Source of the DNA: Pseudomonadota bacterium
GTDB lineage: Bacteria; Desulfobacterota; Desulfarculia; Desulfarculales; Desulfarculaceae
Reading direction: 5' to 3'
Length of the DNA stretch: 64,000 bases
Assembly: GCA_018896025.1 (NCBI GenBank)
Contig: JAHIND010000035.1
Coordinates: 239,557 to 303,556 of the forward strand
The notes beneath the pieces are model-generated. The model was not told the origin of the DNA. It did no database searches and saw only the letters and a program-made list of their open reading frames with translations. A program made the translations under genes and the position numbers. Numbering within the stretch: position 1 is the first letter of the stretch; each line of letters begins with the position of its first letter. Below are positions 25,449-34,586 of the stretch, one piece after another.

Positions 25449-26263
25449 AAGCCAGCGCCGCCGCGCAAAGCCTGGAAGACACCCAAGGCCGCCCCTGCGC
25501 CAAGCCGGAAAGGCCCATCATCGAGGTCCGGGGCCTGAACTTCTATTACGGCGATTTCCAGGCCCTGACCGACATCAACATGACCGTGAAGCGCAACCAG
25601 GTGACCGCCCTCATCGGCCCCTCTGGCTGTGGCAAGTCCACCTTTTTGCGCCTGCTCAACCGCATGAACGAGCTGATCCCCGGCACCAGGGTGGAGGGCG
25701 AGCTACTTTTCGAGGGCATCAACCTCTACGACCCCCACGTGGACCCGGTGGACGTGCGCCGCAGGGTGGGCATGGTCTTCCAAAAGCCCAACCCCTTCCC
25801 CAAGACCATCTACAACAACGTGGCCTACGGGCCGCGCCTGCACGGTCTCAAGGAAGCCAAGAACCTGGACAGCATCGTGGAGCGCTCGCTCAAGTCCGCC
25901 GCCCTGTGGGACGAGGTCAAGGACATCCTGCACCAGAGCGCCCTGGGCCTCTCCGGCGGCCAGCAACAGCGCCTGTGCATCGCCAGGGCCATCGCCATGT
26001 CGCCCGAGGTGCTCTTGATGGACGAGCCCACCAGCGCCCTGGACCCCATCGCCACCAGCCGCATCGAAGAATTGGTCAAGGAATTAAAGCAGAGTTATAC
26101 TGTCATAATTGTTACCCACAACATGCAGCAAGCAGCCCGGGTCAGCGACGACACAGCCTTTTTCTACATGGGCCGCCTGGTCGAGATGGGTCCCACCGAG
26201 GGAATCTTCACCAAGCCCCAAAAGGAACAGACCGAACACTACATCACCGGCCGCTTTGGTTAG
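25442..26263 (+). CDS. pstB: Phosphate ABC transporter ATPase PstB
   Basis: A 273-residue ATPase with Walker A GPSGCGKST, the PstB-specific RLLNRMNELIP, Q-loop MVFQKPNPFPKTIY, signature ALGLSGGQQQRL, Walker B LLMDEPTSALDP and H-loop VTHNMQQA. The N-terminus has a roughly 25-residue extension before IIEVRGLNFYYG. It drives phosphate import and, with PhoU, reports phosphate status to the PhoR kinase; phoBR is not in the window. Confidence 0.96.
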   Translation: MVKASAAAQSLEDTQGRPCAKPERPIIEVRGLNFYYGDFQALTDINMTVKRNQVTALIGPSGCGKSTFLRLLNRMNELIPGTRVEGELLFEGINLYDPHVDPVDVRRRVGMVFQKPNPFPKTIYNNVAYGPRLHGLKEAKNLDSIVERSLKSAALWDEVKDILHQSALGLSGGQQQRLCIARAIAMSPEVLLMDEPTSALDPIATSRIEELVKELKQSYTVIIVTHNMQQAARVSDDTAFFYMGRLVEMGPTEGIFTKPQKEQTEHYITGRFG

Positions 26264-26287
26264 ACCGCCCCTCGGGAGAAAACGTCA

Positions 26288-26974
26288 ATGCAAGGGCTAT
26301 CGTACTTTCATCGTCGCATGCAGGAGGTCAAGGAAGACCTCCTGAAAATGGCCGGCCGGGCAGAAGAAGCCGTTTACACCGCCACCCAGGCCCTGGTCAA
26401 ACGCGACCGGACCCTGGCGCAAGCGGTTATTCAGGGCGACCGGCGCATCGATCTGATGCAAAACGAAATCGAGGAACGCTGCATCAGCCTTTTGGCCACC
26501 CAGCAGCCGGTGGCCGTGGATTTGCGCTTTTTATCGGCGGTGATCAAGATCACCAGCTTTTTGGAGCGCATGGGCGACCAGGCCGTCAACTTGGCCCAGC
26601 GGGTGGAGGTCCTGGCCGAGATGAGCCCCAGCGAGACCCCGGCCACTCTGCTTCAGATGGGCGAGATCGCCCGGGATATGGCCAAGTCCTGCCTGGACGC
26701 CTTCGTGGCCGAGGACGTGGCCAAGGCCACGGCGGTGCTGGTCCGAGACGACGAGCTGGACCACCTGTGCCGCACCTTCCTGGAGGAGATGATCACCTGG
26801 ATGACCGAGGAGCGCCGGGTCATCCGCCGAGGCGTGGAATACGTCCTGGCCAGCCGCCATTTGGAGCGCATCGGCGACGAGGCCACCAACGTGGCCGAAG
26901 AGGTGGTCTACCTGGTGGAAGGCCGCATCATCCGCCACGGCGGCAAGCCCGAAACGGCGGTGTGCCCGCGCTAG
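26288..26974 (+). CDS. phoU: Phosphate transport regulator PhoU
   Basis: A 228-residue all-helical protein of two PhoU repeats. Each has the metal-binding E/D-x3-D pattern: DRRIDLMQNEIEERC and DDELDHLCRTFLEEM, with RFLSAVIKITSFLERMGDQAVN and YVLASRHLERIGDEATN. It restrains Pst transport and Pho signalling when phosphate is plentiful. It lies 24 bp after pstB and is followed by a terminator. Confidence 0.93.
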   Translation: MQGLSYFHRRMQEVKEDLLKMAGRAEEAVYTATQALVKRDRTLAQAVIQGDRRIDLMQNEIEERCISLLATQQPVAVDLRFLSAVIKITSFLERMGDQAVNLAQRVEVLAEMSPSETPATLLQMGEIARDMAKSCLDAFVAEDVAKATAVLVRDDELDHLCRTFLEEMITWMTEERRVIRRGVEYVLASRHLERIGDEATNVAEEVVYLVEGRIIRHGGKPETAVCPR

Positions 26975-26996
26975 CCCATCTTGATTGCCAATCCGA

Positions 26997-27030
26997 CCGC
27001 GGCTGCCTTCGGGCGGCTGCGGTTATTTTT
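26997..27030 (+). terminator. Terminator of the pst operon
   Basis: CCGCGGCTGCC pairs with GGGCGGCTGCGG (two G-U pairs) over a short loop and is followed by TTATTTTT. Confidence 0.8.
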
Positions 27031-27209
27031 GGCCCCTCGCCATCCGGACGGGGGCAAGGGGCCCCGCGCCCATCTGTGATGCCAGACCCAACCCGCCCTT
27101 GCGCCGGGTGGTCTTAATGGGCTTGCAACCGGACCGGTATGCGGTTATTAATCCAGACTCGACTTTGGAAGTCGATTGATTATCCCTCCGAGCCAAAGGT
27201 ATTAATTAA

Positions 27210-29516
27210 TTGAGCGAGATCTCCCCGGCCAGCGAACAAAACCTCATTCAAATAGCCAGTGAACTGGGCATCTCCCTGGGCCAGGTGCGGGCCACCGCCG
27301 ACCTGCTGGAGGAGGGCTCAACCGTCCCCTTCATCGCCCGCTACCGCAAGGAGGCCACCGGCTCCCTGGACGAGGTGGCGGTAATCGCCATCCGCGACCG
27401 CCTCACCCAGCTCAAGGAGCTGGACGCCCGCCGGGCGGCGATCGTCAAGTCCCTCACCGAGCGCAACCTGCTGACCCCCGAGCTGGACCAGAAGGTGCAG
27501 GGAGCGGCCACCATGGCCGAGCTGGAGGACGTGTACCTGCCCTTCAGGCCCAAGCGGCGCACCAAGGCCATGATCGCCCGGGAGCGGGGCCTGGAGCCCC
27601 TGGCCCAGTTCATCCTGGCCCAGGAAGCGGGCAGCGACCCCCAGGCCGAGGCCCAGGGCTTCATCGACCCAGAAAAAGAGGTGGCCAGCGCCGAAGACGC
27701 CCTGGCCGGGGCCCGGGACATCATCGCCGAGATAATCAACGAAGACGGTGAGGCCCGCTCGGCCATGCGCGCCCTGTACCAGGACAAGGCCATGCTCACC
27801 AGCAAGGTGATCACCGGCGAGGAAGAAAAGGGCCAGAAGTTCAAGGACTACTTCGACTCCAGCGAACCGGCGGCCACGGCGGCCGGGCACCGCATCCTGG
27901 CCATCCGCCGGGGGGCCAAGGAGGGGCACCTGATCATGCGGGCCGCCCCGGCCCAGGAGGACGCCCTGGCTATCCTGGAAAAGATGTTCGTGCGTGACGA
28001 CGGCCCCTGCTCCGAGCAGGTGAAGCTGGCGATCATTGACGGGTACAAGCGCCTGCTGGGCCCGGCCATGGAGATCGAGCTGCGCCTGGTGCTGCGCAAG
28101 CGGGCCGAGGAAGAGGCGGTGAAGGTCTTCGCCGAGAACCTGCGGGAGCTTCTTATGGCCGCGCCCCTGGGCCCCAAGCGGGTGCTGGCCCTGGACCCCG
28201 GCTTCCGCACCGGCTGCAAGGTGGTCTGCCTGAACCGCCAAGGCGACCTTTTGCACCACGGGGTGATCCACATCCTGGGCGCGGGCCAGGTGCGCGAGGC
28301 CGAGGCCACCCTGCGCCATCTGGTGGACACCTACAAGGTGGAGGCCATCGCCGTGGGCAACGGCACCGCCAGCCGGGAAACAGAGGCCCTGGTGCGCTCC
28401 TTGGAGCTGAAGGAGGTCACCGTGGTGATGGTCAGCGAGGCCGGGGCCAGCGTGTACTCCGCCTCGGAGGTGGCCCGCCAGGAGTTCCCGGACCTGGACC
28501 TCACGGTGCGCGGGGCGGTGTCCATCGGCCGCCGCCTCATCGACCCCCTGGCCGAACTGGTGAAGATCGACCCCAAGTCCATCGGGGTGGGCCAGTACCA
28601 GCACGACATCGACCAGGGCCAGCTTTCGCGCAGCCTGGACGACGTGATGGCCAGCTGCGTCAACGCGGTGGGGGTGGAGGTGAACACCGCCAGCCCCCAG
28701 CTTTTGTCCTCGGTGTCGGGCCTGGGGCCGTCCCTGGCCCAGAACATCGTGACCCACCGCGATGCCAACGGACCCTTCAAGGAGCGCGGCGAACTGCTCA
28801 AGGTGCCCCGCCTGGGGCCCAAGGCCTTTCAGCAGGCCGCCGGGTTCCTGCGCATTCGGGACGGGGTGAACCCCCTGGACGCCTCGGCGGTGCACCCGGA
28901 GTCCTACCCCCTGGTGGAAAAGATGGCCCAGGACCTGGCCTGCCAGCTTGAGGACCTGATCCGCGACTCCAAGCTGCGCCAGGGCATAAAGCCCGACGCC
29001 TACGTGAGCGACGAGGTGGGCCTGCCCACCATAACCGACATCCTGGCTGAGCTGGCCAAGCCGGGCCGCGACCCCCGCCAGAGCTTCGAGGCCTTTTCCT
29101 TTGCCGAGGGGGTGCACACCCTGGAGGACCTCCAGGTGGGCATGCGACTGCCCGGCGTGGTCACCAACGTCACCAACTTCGGGGCCTTCGTGGACGTGGG
29201 GGTGCACAACGACGGGTTGGTGCACATCAGCCAGCTGGCCGACCACTTCGTGCGCGACCCCCGCCAGGAAGTGAAGGTGCAGCAGACGGTGCAGGTGGTG
29301 GTGATCGGCCTGGACCTGGCCCGGGGCCGGGTGTCGCTGTCCATGAAGAGCGACCCCTTCGCCGACCTCACCGGCCGGGAAAACGGCGACGGCGAGGCGC
29401 GGCCCCCCCGCCGAGGCAAGGCCCCCCGCCAGCCTCGGCAGCAGCAGCGCCCCGAGCCGCCCAAGCCCTTCAACAACGCCTTTGGCCGGGCCTTCGAGAA
29501 GCTGAACAAGAGCTAG
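27210..29516 (+). CDS. tex: Tex/YhgF-family transcription accessory RNA-binding protein
   Basis: A 768-residue protein with Tex order: N-terminal helical region (GSTVPFIARYRKEATGSLDE), a YqgF/RNase H-like domain (VLALDPGFRTGCKVVCL), helix-hairpin-helix motifs (VGVEVNTASPQLLSSVSGLG) and an S1 RNA-binding domain at about 640-710 (GMRLPGVVTNVTNFGAFVDV). The last 60 residues are a basic, Pro/Arg-rich tail. It associates with RNA polymerase and nucleic acids. The start is TTG, with only a weak AAAGG upstream. A large stem-loop follows the stop. Confidence 0.93.
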   Translation: MSEISPASEQNLIQIASELGISLGQVRATADLLEEGSTVPFIARYRKEATGSLDEVAVIAIRDRLTQLKELDARRAAIVKSLTERNLLTPELDQKVQGAATMAELEDVYLPFRPKRRTKAMIARERGLEPLAQFILAQEAGSDPQAEAQGFIDPEKEVASAEDALAGARDIIAEIINEDGEARSAMRALYQDKAMLTSKVITGEEEKGQKFKDYFDSSEPAATAAGHRILAIRRGAKEGHLIMRAAPAQEDALAILEKMFVRDDGPCSEQVKLAIIDGYKRLLGPAMEIELRLVLRKRAEEEAVKVFAENLRELLMAAPLGPKRVLALDPGFRTGCKVVCLNRQGDLLHHGVIHILGAGQVREAEATLRHLVDTYKVEAIAVGNGTASRETEALVRSLELKEVTVVMVSEAGASVYSASEVARQEFPDLDLTVRGAVSIGRRLIDPLAELVKIDPKSIGVGQYQHDIDQGQLSRSLDDVMASCVNAVGVEVNTASPQLLSSVSGLGPSLAQNIVTHRDANGPFKERGELLKVPRLGPKAFQQAAGFLRIRDGVNPLDASAVHPESYPLVEKMAQDLACQLEDLIRDSKLRQGIKPDAYVSDEVGLPTITDILAELAKPGRDPRQSFEAFSFAEGVHTLEDLQVGMRLPGVVTNVTNFGAFVDVGVHNDGLVHISQLADHFVRDPRQEVKVQQTVQVVVIGLDLARGRVSLSMKSDPFADLTGRENGDGEARPPRRGKAPRQPRQQQRPEPPKPFNNAFGRAFEKLNKS

Positions 29517-29525
29517 GGGCGATCA

Positions 29526-29568
29526 GCGACGCCTGGCCCTTGGGCCGGTTTCGGGCCGGGCGTCGCAT
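29526..29568 (+). terminator. Stem-loop after tex
   Basis: GCGACGCCTGGCCC pairs with GGGCCGGGCGTCGC around TTGGGCCGGTTTC. It lacks a T-run but marks the end of the GC-rich block just left of the AT-rich island. Confidence 0.6.
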
Positions 29569-29583
29569 ATAACCTAGCTTTGG

Positions 29584-30228
29584 TCAGCCAGCGACTTTTT
29601 TAAGAGGAATCACGTTAGACTGTGAATGATTTGAATAAGTATCCCAACTTGGCGCATAATCTTCCGCTTGGTCCCCCCAGACAAACCAACCCTTTCTCGG
29701 CCCACGAGCAAAGAGTTCAACAAAAGGTCCAGGGCTACAAGATTCAATCAAATCATACTGCTCGTCAGGCTTTCTACTATGTTCTCTTTTTCTTGATGAA
29801 ATGATATTTTCCTGGCTCCTGCCAGGCTGTAAGGTTCTGGCATTTTTACCTCTTACTCCAAACAAAACCATTTCGGTAACATTTCTAAAATAAAACCCAA
29901 CACCCCTACGATCTGGCCCACCATCTTTTCTAATTTTGTACCAAACCAAATTGGTCTTATACGTAAAGCCCCAATGCTCCATAACCTTTAAGCCATCCGC
30001 CAACAAGGCATTAGGTACCCACAAATATAAATGAGCAGTGTCGTGCACGATAGCTTCCACGGGAAGATCCTTAATATCTTGAAGCGACATAGTAGAATAG
30101 CGGGAAAGGCGTTTATGTTCTGGGGCCATTTTCCCGGTTCTGTTTTTAAACTGCCACGGGGGATCAGCTAAAACAGTATAGAATTTTTTATTGCCAACCT
30201 TAGCCAGCAAGTCGTCTGATACATTCAT
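29584..30228 (-). CDS. MT-A70-family N6-adenine DNA methyltransferase
   Basis: A 214-residue protein with the catalytic DPPW at residues 22-25 (TVLADPPWQF), then LPVEAIVHDTAHLYLWVPN, LVWYKIRKDGG and PFVELFARGPRKGW, the signature order of MT-A70/MunI-like adenine methylases. Methylation would be m6A in DNA. The ATG at 30228 begins shortly before the core and has GGGGAA upstream. It lies 14 bp after the nuclease gene in one operon, so it is the protecting methylase. Base composition is far more AT-rich than the neighbours, indicating transfer. Confidence 0.88.
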   Translation of the reverse strand: MNVSDDLLAKVGNKKFYTVLADPPWQFKNRTGKMAPEHKRLSRYSTMSLQDIKDLPVEAIVHDTAHLYLWVPNALLADGLKVMEHWGFTYKTNLVWYKIRKDGGPDRRGVGFYFRNVTEMVLFGVRGKNARTLQPGRSQENIISSRKREHSRKPDEQYDLIESCSPGPFVELFARGPRKGWFVWGDQAEDYAPSWDTYSNHSQSNVIPLKKVAG

Positions 30229-30242
30229 CCCATTATTCCCCG

Positions 30243-31118
30243 TTAAACCAAGGGCCAATCGCTGACCAAGTGAGGCGTAATACCAAAAACCAATACAGGG
30301 CAACCACCATTGCGCCCTGCATTTAACCTATAAAGTAGCTTACCCATCCACGTTGTACTCGCACCATATTTTTCTATACACATTCTATTCTTACCATTTC
30401 TTTGTTCCGGGCTGCCGTCTTTGCCCTTCAAAGGAAGTGCGTGAAATATTTCATTCAATTTGGCGCTGCGAGTAATCAAAATTGCAACGCTAATAATATT
30501 GCACTCATGGAACATCTTAAACGCATACAAGTCCCTATCAAATGTTTGATCTTTACTGTTCCATTCTAGATCTAGGGCGACTCTACCCTTAACATAGTCA
30601 ATCTGATGGCCATCAATATAATTAGCCAAAACAACAGGGGACCTTTCTGGAAGAATAATATTTTTTATCCTTCCATTTTCTAGAATTTCTTCTCTTTTTT
30701 CAATTATTCTTACTACAAGATCACCCTGAATACGGGTTTCGTACCACCCGCATGGCCGAAGCATTGTCGAAAATTTTTTCGGGATTATAGATTCGTTACC
30801 GCCAGGCTGGGCTATGTCGGAAGTTGTTATTTTAAATTCACGTAGTGCGGCTTCAACTTCCGCCAACTGTTCAGGAAAGGAGTTACCCATGATAGCCGCA
30901 GCGTGCCGGTAACTATATACTTCATATGATTCGAGGATATCATCACTAATATTTTGTTGGACTTCGCCACTACCATCGGCTTCTAGCCCTGGGCCAATGA
31001 TCGCATCCTCATTGATTTCGTTTGGAGTCAAGTGGAACGCCCCCTTTTCTACTCGGCACCTTACGCTATCTCTTTGTATAGCATTGTGGTCCCATATTTC
31101 AACCACAATCTCTCTCAT
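30243..31118 (-). CDS. BglII/BstYI-family type II restriction endonuclease
   Basis: Residues from about 65 on match the BglII/BstYI nuclease family: ESYEVYSYRHAAAIM near the start, and the metal-binding core IDYVKGRVALDLEWN with D174, E185 and N187 (D-x10-E-x-N). The family uses D-x9/10-E-x-Q. The C-terminal KLLYRLNAGRNGGCPVLVFGI fits the DNA-clamp part. It cleaves unmethylated DNA, probably at an RGATCY- or AGATCT-like site (inference from family only). The first 60 residues are extra to the family. A TTG at residue 30 with AAGGGGG upstream is an alternative start, since the ATG at 31118 has no good ribosome site. Confidence 0.8.
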   Translation of the reverse strand: MREIVVEIWDHNAIQRDSVRCRVEKGAFHLTPNEINEDAIIGPGLEADGSGEVQQNISDDILESYEVYSYRHAAAIMGNSFPEQLAEVEAALREFKITTSDIAQPGGNESIIPKKFSTMLRPCGWYETRIQGDLVVRIIEKREEILENGRIKNIILPERSPVVLANYIDGHQIDYVKGRVALDLEWNSKDQTFDRDLYAFKMFHECNIISVAILITRSAKLNEIFHALPLKGKDGSPEQRNGKNRMCIEKYGASTTWMGKLLYRLNAGRNGGCPVLVFGITPHLVSDWPLV

Positions 31119-31349
31119 CCAATCAGTTCACATTATCGTGCCCAGAGCAACCATATATTTTTAACCAATGTATAGTTAATTAATTATCCCAGCAAATCTG
31201 TTAGTTACCTTGCCCACCCTGCTTCTCCACATAAACCACTCATTCATACGCCTGCTACCGGGCCGCCACATTGTCTAGATATCCCCATAAGCGTACATAA
31301 CGACCCGACGCCAACGGGGGGCGATTTTTCATCGGCAGGAAAGCTGCGT

Positions 31350-33593
31350 TCAGGCCGCCTCCACCCGGCAGGGCACGTAGCGGTGCAGCGGGGTGCCCAG
31401 GGGGTCGCGGTGGGAGGCCTGGGTCAGGTAGTTCACGTTGAGCCCGTAGACCTGGCCGTCGTAGTTCAGGCCGAAGCCGTGGGGGATGAGCACCGTGCCC
31501 GGCCGCACCTGGCCGCTAACCTGCAACTCGCCGCTCTGGGTCCCCGCCTGGGTGGTCACCTTCACCGCCTGGCCGTCGCTCAGGCCCAGGGCCTGGGCGT
31601 CGGCCGGGCTCAGGGCCACGGTGCAGGCCCGCTTGCCTTGGTTCCACTCGGGGTTGCGCATCATGGTGTTGGCGTTGTAGTCCATGTGCCGCCCCGCGCT
31701 GAGCACCAGGGGATAGACGGGGTCCGGCTCCAGGTCACGGGCCTCGGCCTGGGGGCTCAGGGCCTCGGCCTCCTGGGCCAGCTCGGGGATGTACACCTCC
31801 AGCTTGCCCGACTCGGTGCGCACGTCGCCCCAAGCCTGGGCCGGGTCGGCCTTGCCGACCCACAGGCCCTGGGGGTTGTCCAGGATGGCCTGGAACACCC
31901 TGTCGCCCAGGTCCGGCCCCGGCGCGAAGCCCGCCCGGGCCGCGTTGGCCGCAAAGGCCTTGGGCGCGGTCATGAGCATGCCCCACAGGGCGGCCAGAGC
32001 CGCGCTGTCCCACTGTTGCCCCAGAGTCTCGGCCAGCACGAAGGGCAGCATCGTCTTGGCTCCGGGCTTGTCCGCGGCCCACTGCATGAGCTGCATGCCA
32101 AAGGCCAGGCGGTTCCCCTTGGCCGCTTCGCGCAGTTCGCCGGGCACCTGGGGCACCAGGCCCAGCTCCTTGGCCAGCAGGCAGTAGATCTGCGAGGCCT
32201 CCTTGCACTGGGCCGGCGGCTGCACCACCGGACGCCGCATCTGGAAGTACACCTCGGGGTAGGTGTTGGGAAAGAAGGTGCCGTCCCAGGACTCGTAGAA
32301 GGTGCGGCAGGGCAACACGTAGTGGGCCAGGCGGGCGGTCTCGCTCATCACGATGTCGCTGACCACCAGCAGTTCCAGCTCCTTGAAGGCGCGCTCATAG
32401 GCCGCGGTGTCGGGGTAGGCGCGCAGGGGGTTGCAGGCGCTGACCAGCACCGTCCGCAAACGCTCGGGCAGGCCGCTGGTGATCTCCTCGGGCATGGCCG
32501 CCGGGGGGAAGGAGCCCGCCGCCGCGGGGGGCAGGTTGCTGGCCACGGTGCGCCAAACCTTGGGGTCGCGCTCGTCGGCGTGGTAGCCCATGGGCATGAT
32601 CATGCCGGGCACCAGGTTGCCCCCGGTGCGGCAGAGCACCCCGCCCGCCGCGCACAAGAGCATCAGCAGATAGGAGTTCAGGGTGCTGCGCCGACCCATG
32701 TACAGCCCCAGGTCCGGGTGCACGCTCCAGCGCTTACTGCCCAGCAAACGGCAAAGCTCCAGCACCTGGTCGTGGTCCACCCCGCAGACCTCCAGGGCGG
32801 CGCGCGCGTCGAAGCCCGTGAACCAGGGCTTGACCTTTTCCCATCCCTGCACCCGGCGGGCCAGGTAGTCGGCGTCCTCCCAGCCGTTTTGCACCATCAG
32901 GGCGATCATGGCCTTGAGCAGCAGGGCGTCGCTGCCCGGCCTGAGGGCCAGGTGAATGTCGGCGATGGCCGCGGTCTCGCTGCGCCGGGGGTCCACGGCC
33001 ACCAGAAGGCGCTGGGGGTCCTTGCTTATTTCGCTGAGCACCGCGCGGGCCCGGGGCATCTGGTGGCTCATCATGCCGTTCCAGCCCCAGGCCAGGAGCA
33101 TCTCGCTGCGCGGTTCGTCGGGCTTGGTCACGTTGTACTGGCGGCCCAGCATGCGGCCGTGCACCCACCAGTGCCCGCTGAACTCCTGCCCGGCGGAGGA
33201 ATAATAGTAGTGGGAGCCCAGGGCGCGGATGAGGCGCACCCCGAAGGTGGCCTCGAAGCTGCCCCCCGGAGCCCCGCCGCCCATGTAGGCCAGGCAGCGG
33301 GGGCCGTAATGGCCCAGCAGGTCTTTGAGGCGGCCCGCTATCTCGCTTATGGCCTGCTCCCAGCTTATGGGATGGAAATCGCTTCCCACCCGCTTGAGGG
33401 GCTGGGTGAGGCGGCCGGCGGGGTATTGGTGATAGATGACCTTGAGCCCCTTGCGGCAGGCGTAGCCCTTGGAGCGGGGGTTGTCCTTGTCCGGGCGCAC
33501 CTTGGTAAGGCGGCCCTCCTCCACCAGCATCTCCAGGCCGCAGTTCTGCGCGCAGAGCACGCATCCGGTCTTATGCCACGAGCCCATGGCCAC
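31350..33593 (-). CDS. Molybdopterin-dependent oxidoreductase with N-terminal 4Fe-4S
   Basis: A 747-residue DMSO-reductase-superfamily enzyme without a Tat signal, so cytoplasmic. The N-terminal cluster site is C11-x2-C14-x3-C18-x27-C46 (GCVLCAQNCG ... GYACRKG). Cofactor-binding blocks follow (LLAWGWNGM, LVAVDPRRSETA, LLLVVSDIVMSETARLAHYVLP). The C-terminal molybdopterin dinucleotide-binding domain has VYPLVLSAGRHMDYNANTMMRNP. The ligand residue at the metal could not be assigned by eye. No electron-transfer subunit is adjacent. A MarR gene lies immediately upstream in the same direction and probably controls it. Substrate unknown. Confidence 0.85.
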   Translation of the reverse strand: MAMGSWHKTGCVLCAQNCGLEMLVEEGRLTKVRPDKDNPRSKGYACRKGLKVIYHQYPAGRLTQPLKRVGSDFHPISWEQAISEIAGRLKDLLGHYGPRCLAYMGGGAPGGSFEATFGVRLIRALGSHYYYSSAGQEFSGHWWVHGRMLGRQYNVTKPDEPRSEMLLAWGWNGMMSHQMPRARAVLSEISKDPQRLLVAVDPRRSETAAIADIHLALRPGSDALLLKAMIALMVQNGWEDADYLARRVQGWEKVKPWFTGFDARAALEVCGVDHDQVLELCRLLGSKRWSVHPDLGLYMGRRSTLNSYLLMLLCAAGGVLCRTGGNLVPGMIMPMGYHADERDPKVWRTVASNLPPAAAGSFPPAAMPEEITSGLPERLRTVLVSACNPLRAYPDTAAYERAFKELELLVVSDIVMSETARLAHYVLPCRTFYESWDGTFFPNTYPEVYFQMRRPVVQPPAQCKEASQIYCLLAKELGLVPQVPGELREAAKGNRLAFGMQLMQWAADKPGAKTMLPFVLAETLGQQWDSAALAALWGMLMTAPKAFAANAARAGFAPGPDLGDRVFQAILDNPQGLWVGKADPAQAWGDVRTESGKLEVYIPELAQEAEALSPQAEARDLEPDPVYPLVLSAGRHMDYNANTMMRNPEWNQGKRACTVALSPADAQALGLSDGQAVKVTTQAGTQSGELQVSGQVRPGTVLIPHGFGLNYDGQVYGLNVNYLTQASHRDPLGTPLHRYVPCRVEAA

Positions 33594-33626
33594 CCTCCTC
33601 TTGCGGTTGACTCAGCCGTCAATTTG

Positions 33627-33640
33627 GTTCGAATACGAAC
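33627..33640. promoter_or_regulatory. Candidate MarR operator before the oxidoreductase
   Basis: The inverted repeat GTTCG-AATA-CGAAC lies in the 70-bp gap between the MarR stop and the oxidoreductase start. Confidence 0.4.
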
Positions 33641-33663
33641 GATATCCTCAAAAAAATATAGCC

Positions 33664-34077
33664 CTACTCCGGGCTGGCCAGGTCCTTGAGCATGCGCCCC
33701 AGGAGCAGGCGCTCCTCGCTGCTCAGCCCGGCCAACAGCTCCTGGTTGGCCTCGCGGCGCTGGGCGGTCAGCTCCCCGCGCAGCCCGTCGGCCTTGGCCG
33801 AGGCGAACAGGCGCATCATGCGCCCGTCGTCAGGGTCGGGCCGTTTTCCCAGCCATCCCCCCTCGCCCATGCGCTCCAGAGCGCCGGAAAGAGTGGCCTT
33901 GTCGATGGTCAAGTCCTTGCCCAACTCGGCGGCGCTGGCCCCTGGGCGGGTCCAGAGCATCTCCAATATCACGTATTGCAGGTTGGTGAGGCCGTAGGGC
34001 TTCAGCCGGGCCTGCACCAGGCGGTGCCCCTTCTGATAGGCCTTGGACAGCAGGAATACGTAGCACTCAGAGCTCAC
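33664..34077 (-). CDS. MarR-family transcriptional regulator
   Basis: A 137-residue winged-helix protein: LKPYGLTNLQYVILEMLW, the DNA-reading helix ASAAELGKDLTIDKATLSGALERMGEGGWL, and the wing DPDDGRMMRLFASAKADGL. MarR dimers usually repress their own gene and a neighbour until a small ligand or oxidant releases them. The GTG start at 34077 completes the N-terminal helix. Upstream is an inverted repeat and downstream the molybdopterin enzyme, so it is probably the local regulator of that gene. Confidence 0.9.
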   Translation of the reverse strand: MSSECYVFLLSKAYQKGHRLVQARLKPYGLTNLQYVILEMLWTRPGASAAELGKDLTIDKATLSGALERMGEGGWLGKRPDPDDGRMMRLFASAKADGLRGELTAQRREANQELLAGLSSEERLLLGRMLKDLASPE

Positions 34078-34100
34078 GGGCCGTTTGCGCCTTTCGCGGA

Positions 34101-34120
34101 ATTAGTTTGCATACTAACTT
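34101..34120. promoter_or_regulatory. Candidate MarR autoregulatory operator
   Basis: ATTAGTTTGCATACTAACTT contains the dyad TTAGT-N6-ACTAA, 24-43 bp before the marR start. Confidence 0.5.
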
Positions 34121-34259
34121 AACTCAGGAGCGGGACGGGTGTCAACAGCCGCCTGCCCTCCGCTTTCACCTTCCCTTCATACCCCTGTTACCTCACCGTC
34201 ACATAGCCTTGGTATCCCTATAAGCATCGAAGGCGGATCAGCGCCAAGGGAGATGCGGC

Positions 34260-34475
34260 ATGGGAAAGATAGACGGAAATCTGGTGATGTTCTTGCTGCT
34301 AGCCACAGCCACCTGGGTATGGTCCATGGTCGTCTTCGCCGGCTGGAGCCTGCGGCGGCGGGTGCGGGCCGGCCTACCCGGACCGGTAATCCACGATCAC
34401 CTGGTGCAAATCACCCTGCGCGGCACGGCCCTGTTACTCCTGGCAGGCCTGCTCAGTTTGGTGGCCCTCTCCTAA
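34260..34475 (+). CDS. Small two-span membrane protein
   Basis: A 71-residue protein with hydrophobic segments at about residues 8-30 (VMFLLLATATWVWSMVVFAG) and 53-70 (TALLLLAGLLSLVALS), joined by a basic loop (SLRRRVRAG). AAGGGA lies 8 bases upstream of the ATG and a strong terminator follows, so it is a complete transcription unit. No family is recognised. Confidence 0.6.
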   Translation: MGKIDGNLVMFLLLATATWVWSMVVFAGWSLRRRVRAGLPGPVIHDHLVQITLRGTALLLLAGLLSLVALS

Positions 34476-34526
34476 AACCTGCGACCTCGATTCGTTCCTG
34501 TCTCCTGACTTCCCTCCCCTTGCCAG

Positions 34527-34562
34527 CCCCGACCGGCCACCCTTGGCCGGTCGGGGTGTTTT
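34527..34562 (+). terminator. Rho-independent terminator
   Basis: CCCCGACCGGCCA pairs with TGGCCGGTCGGGG and is followed by TGTTTTA. Confidence 0.9.
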
Positions 34563-34586
34563 ATGGCCCTATCGCCTCGTTCAAGC

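Noticed and set aside
31383..33689. A 768-codon open frame antisense to the molybdopterin oxidoreductase
   Set aside because: It is composed of His/Gly/Ala/Leu-rich low-complexity sequence and lies fully opposite a well-supported gene. Similar antisense frames opposite tex, gcdA and the glutamate-synthase-like gene are rejected for the same reason.
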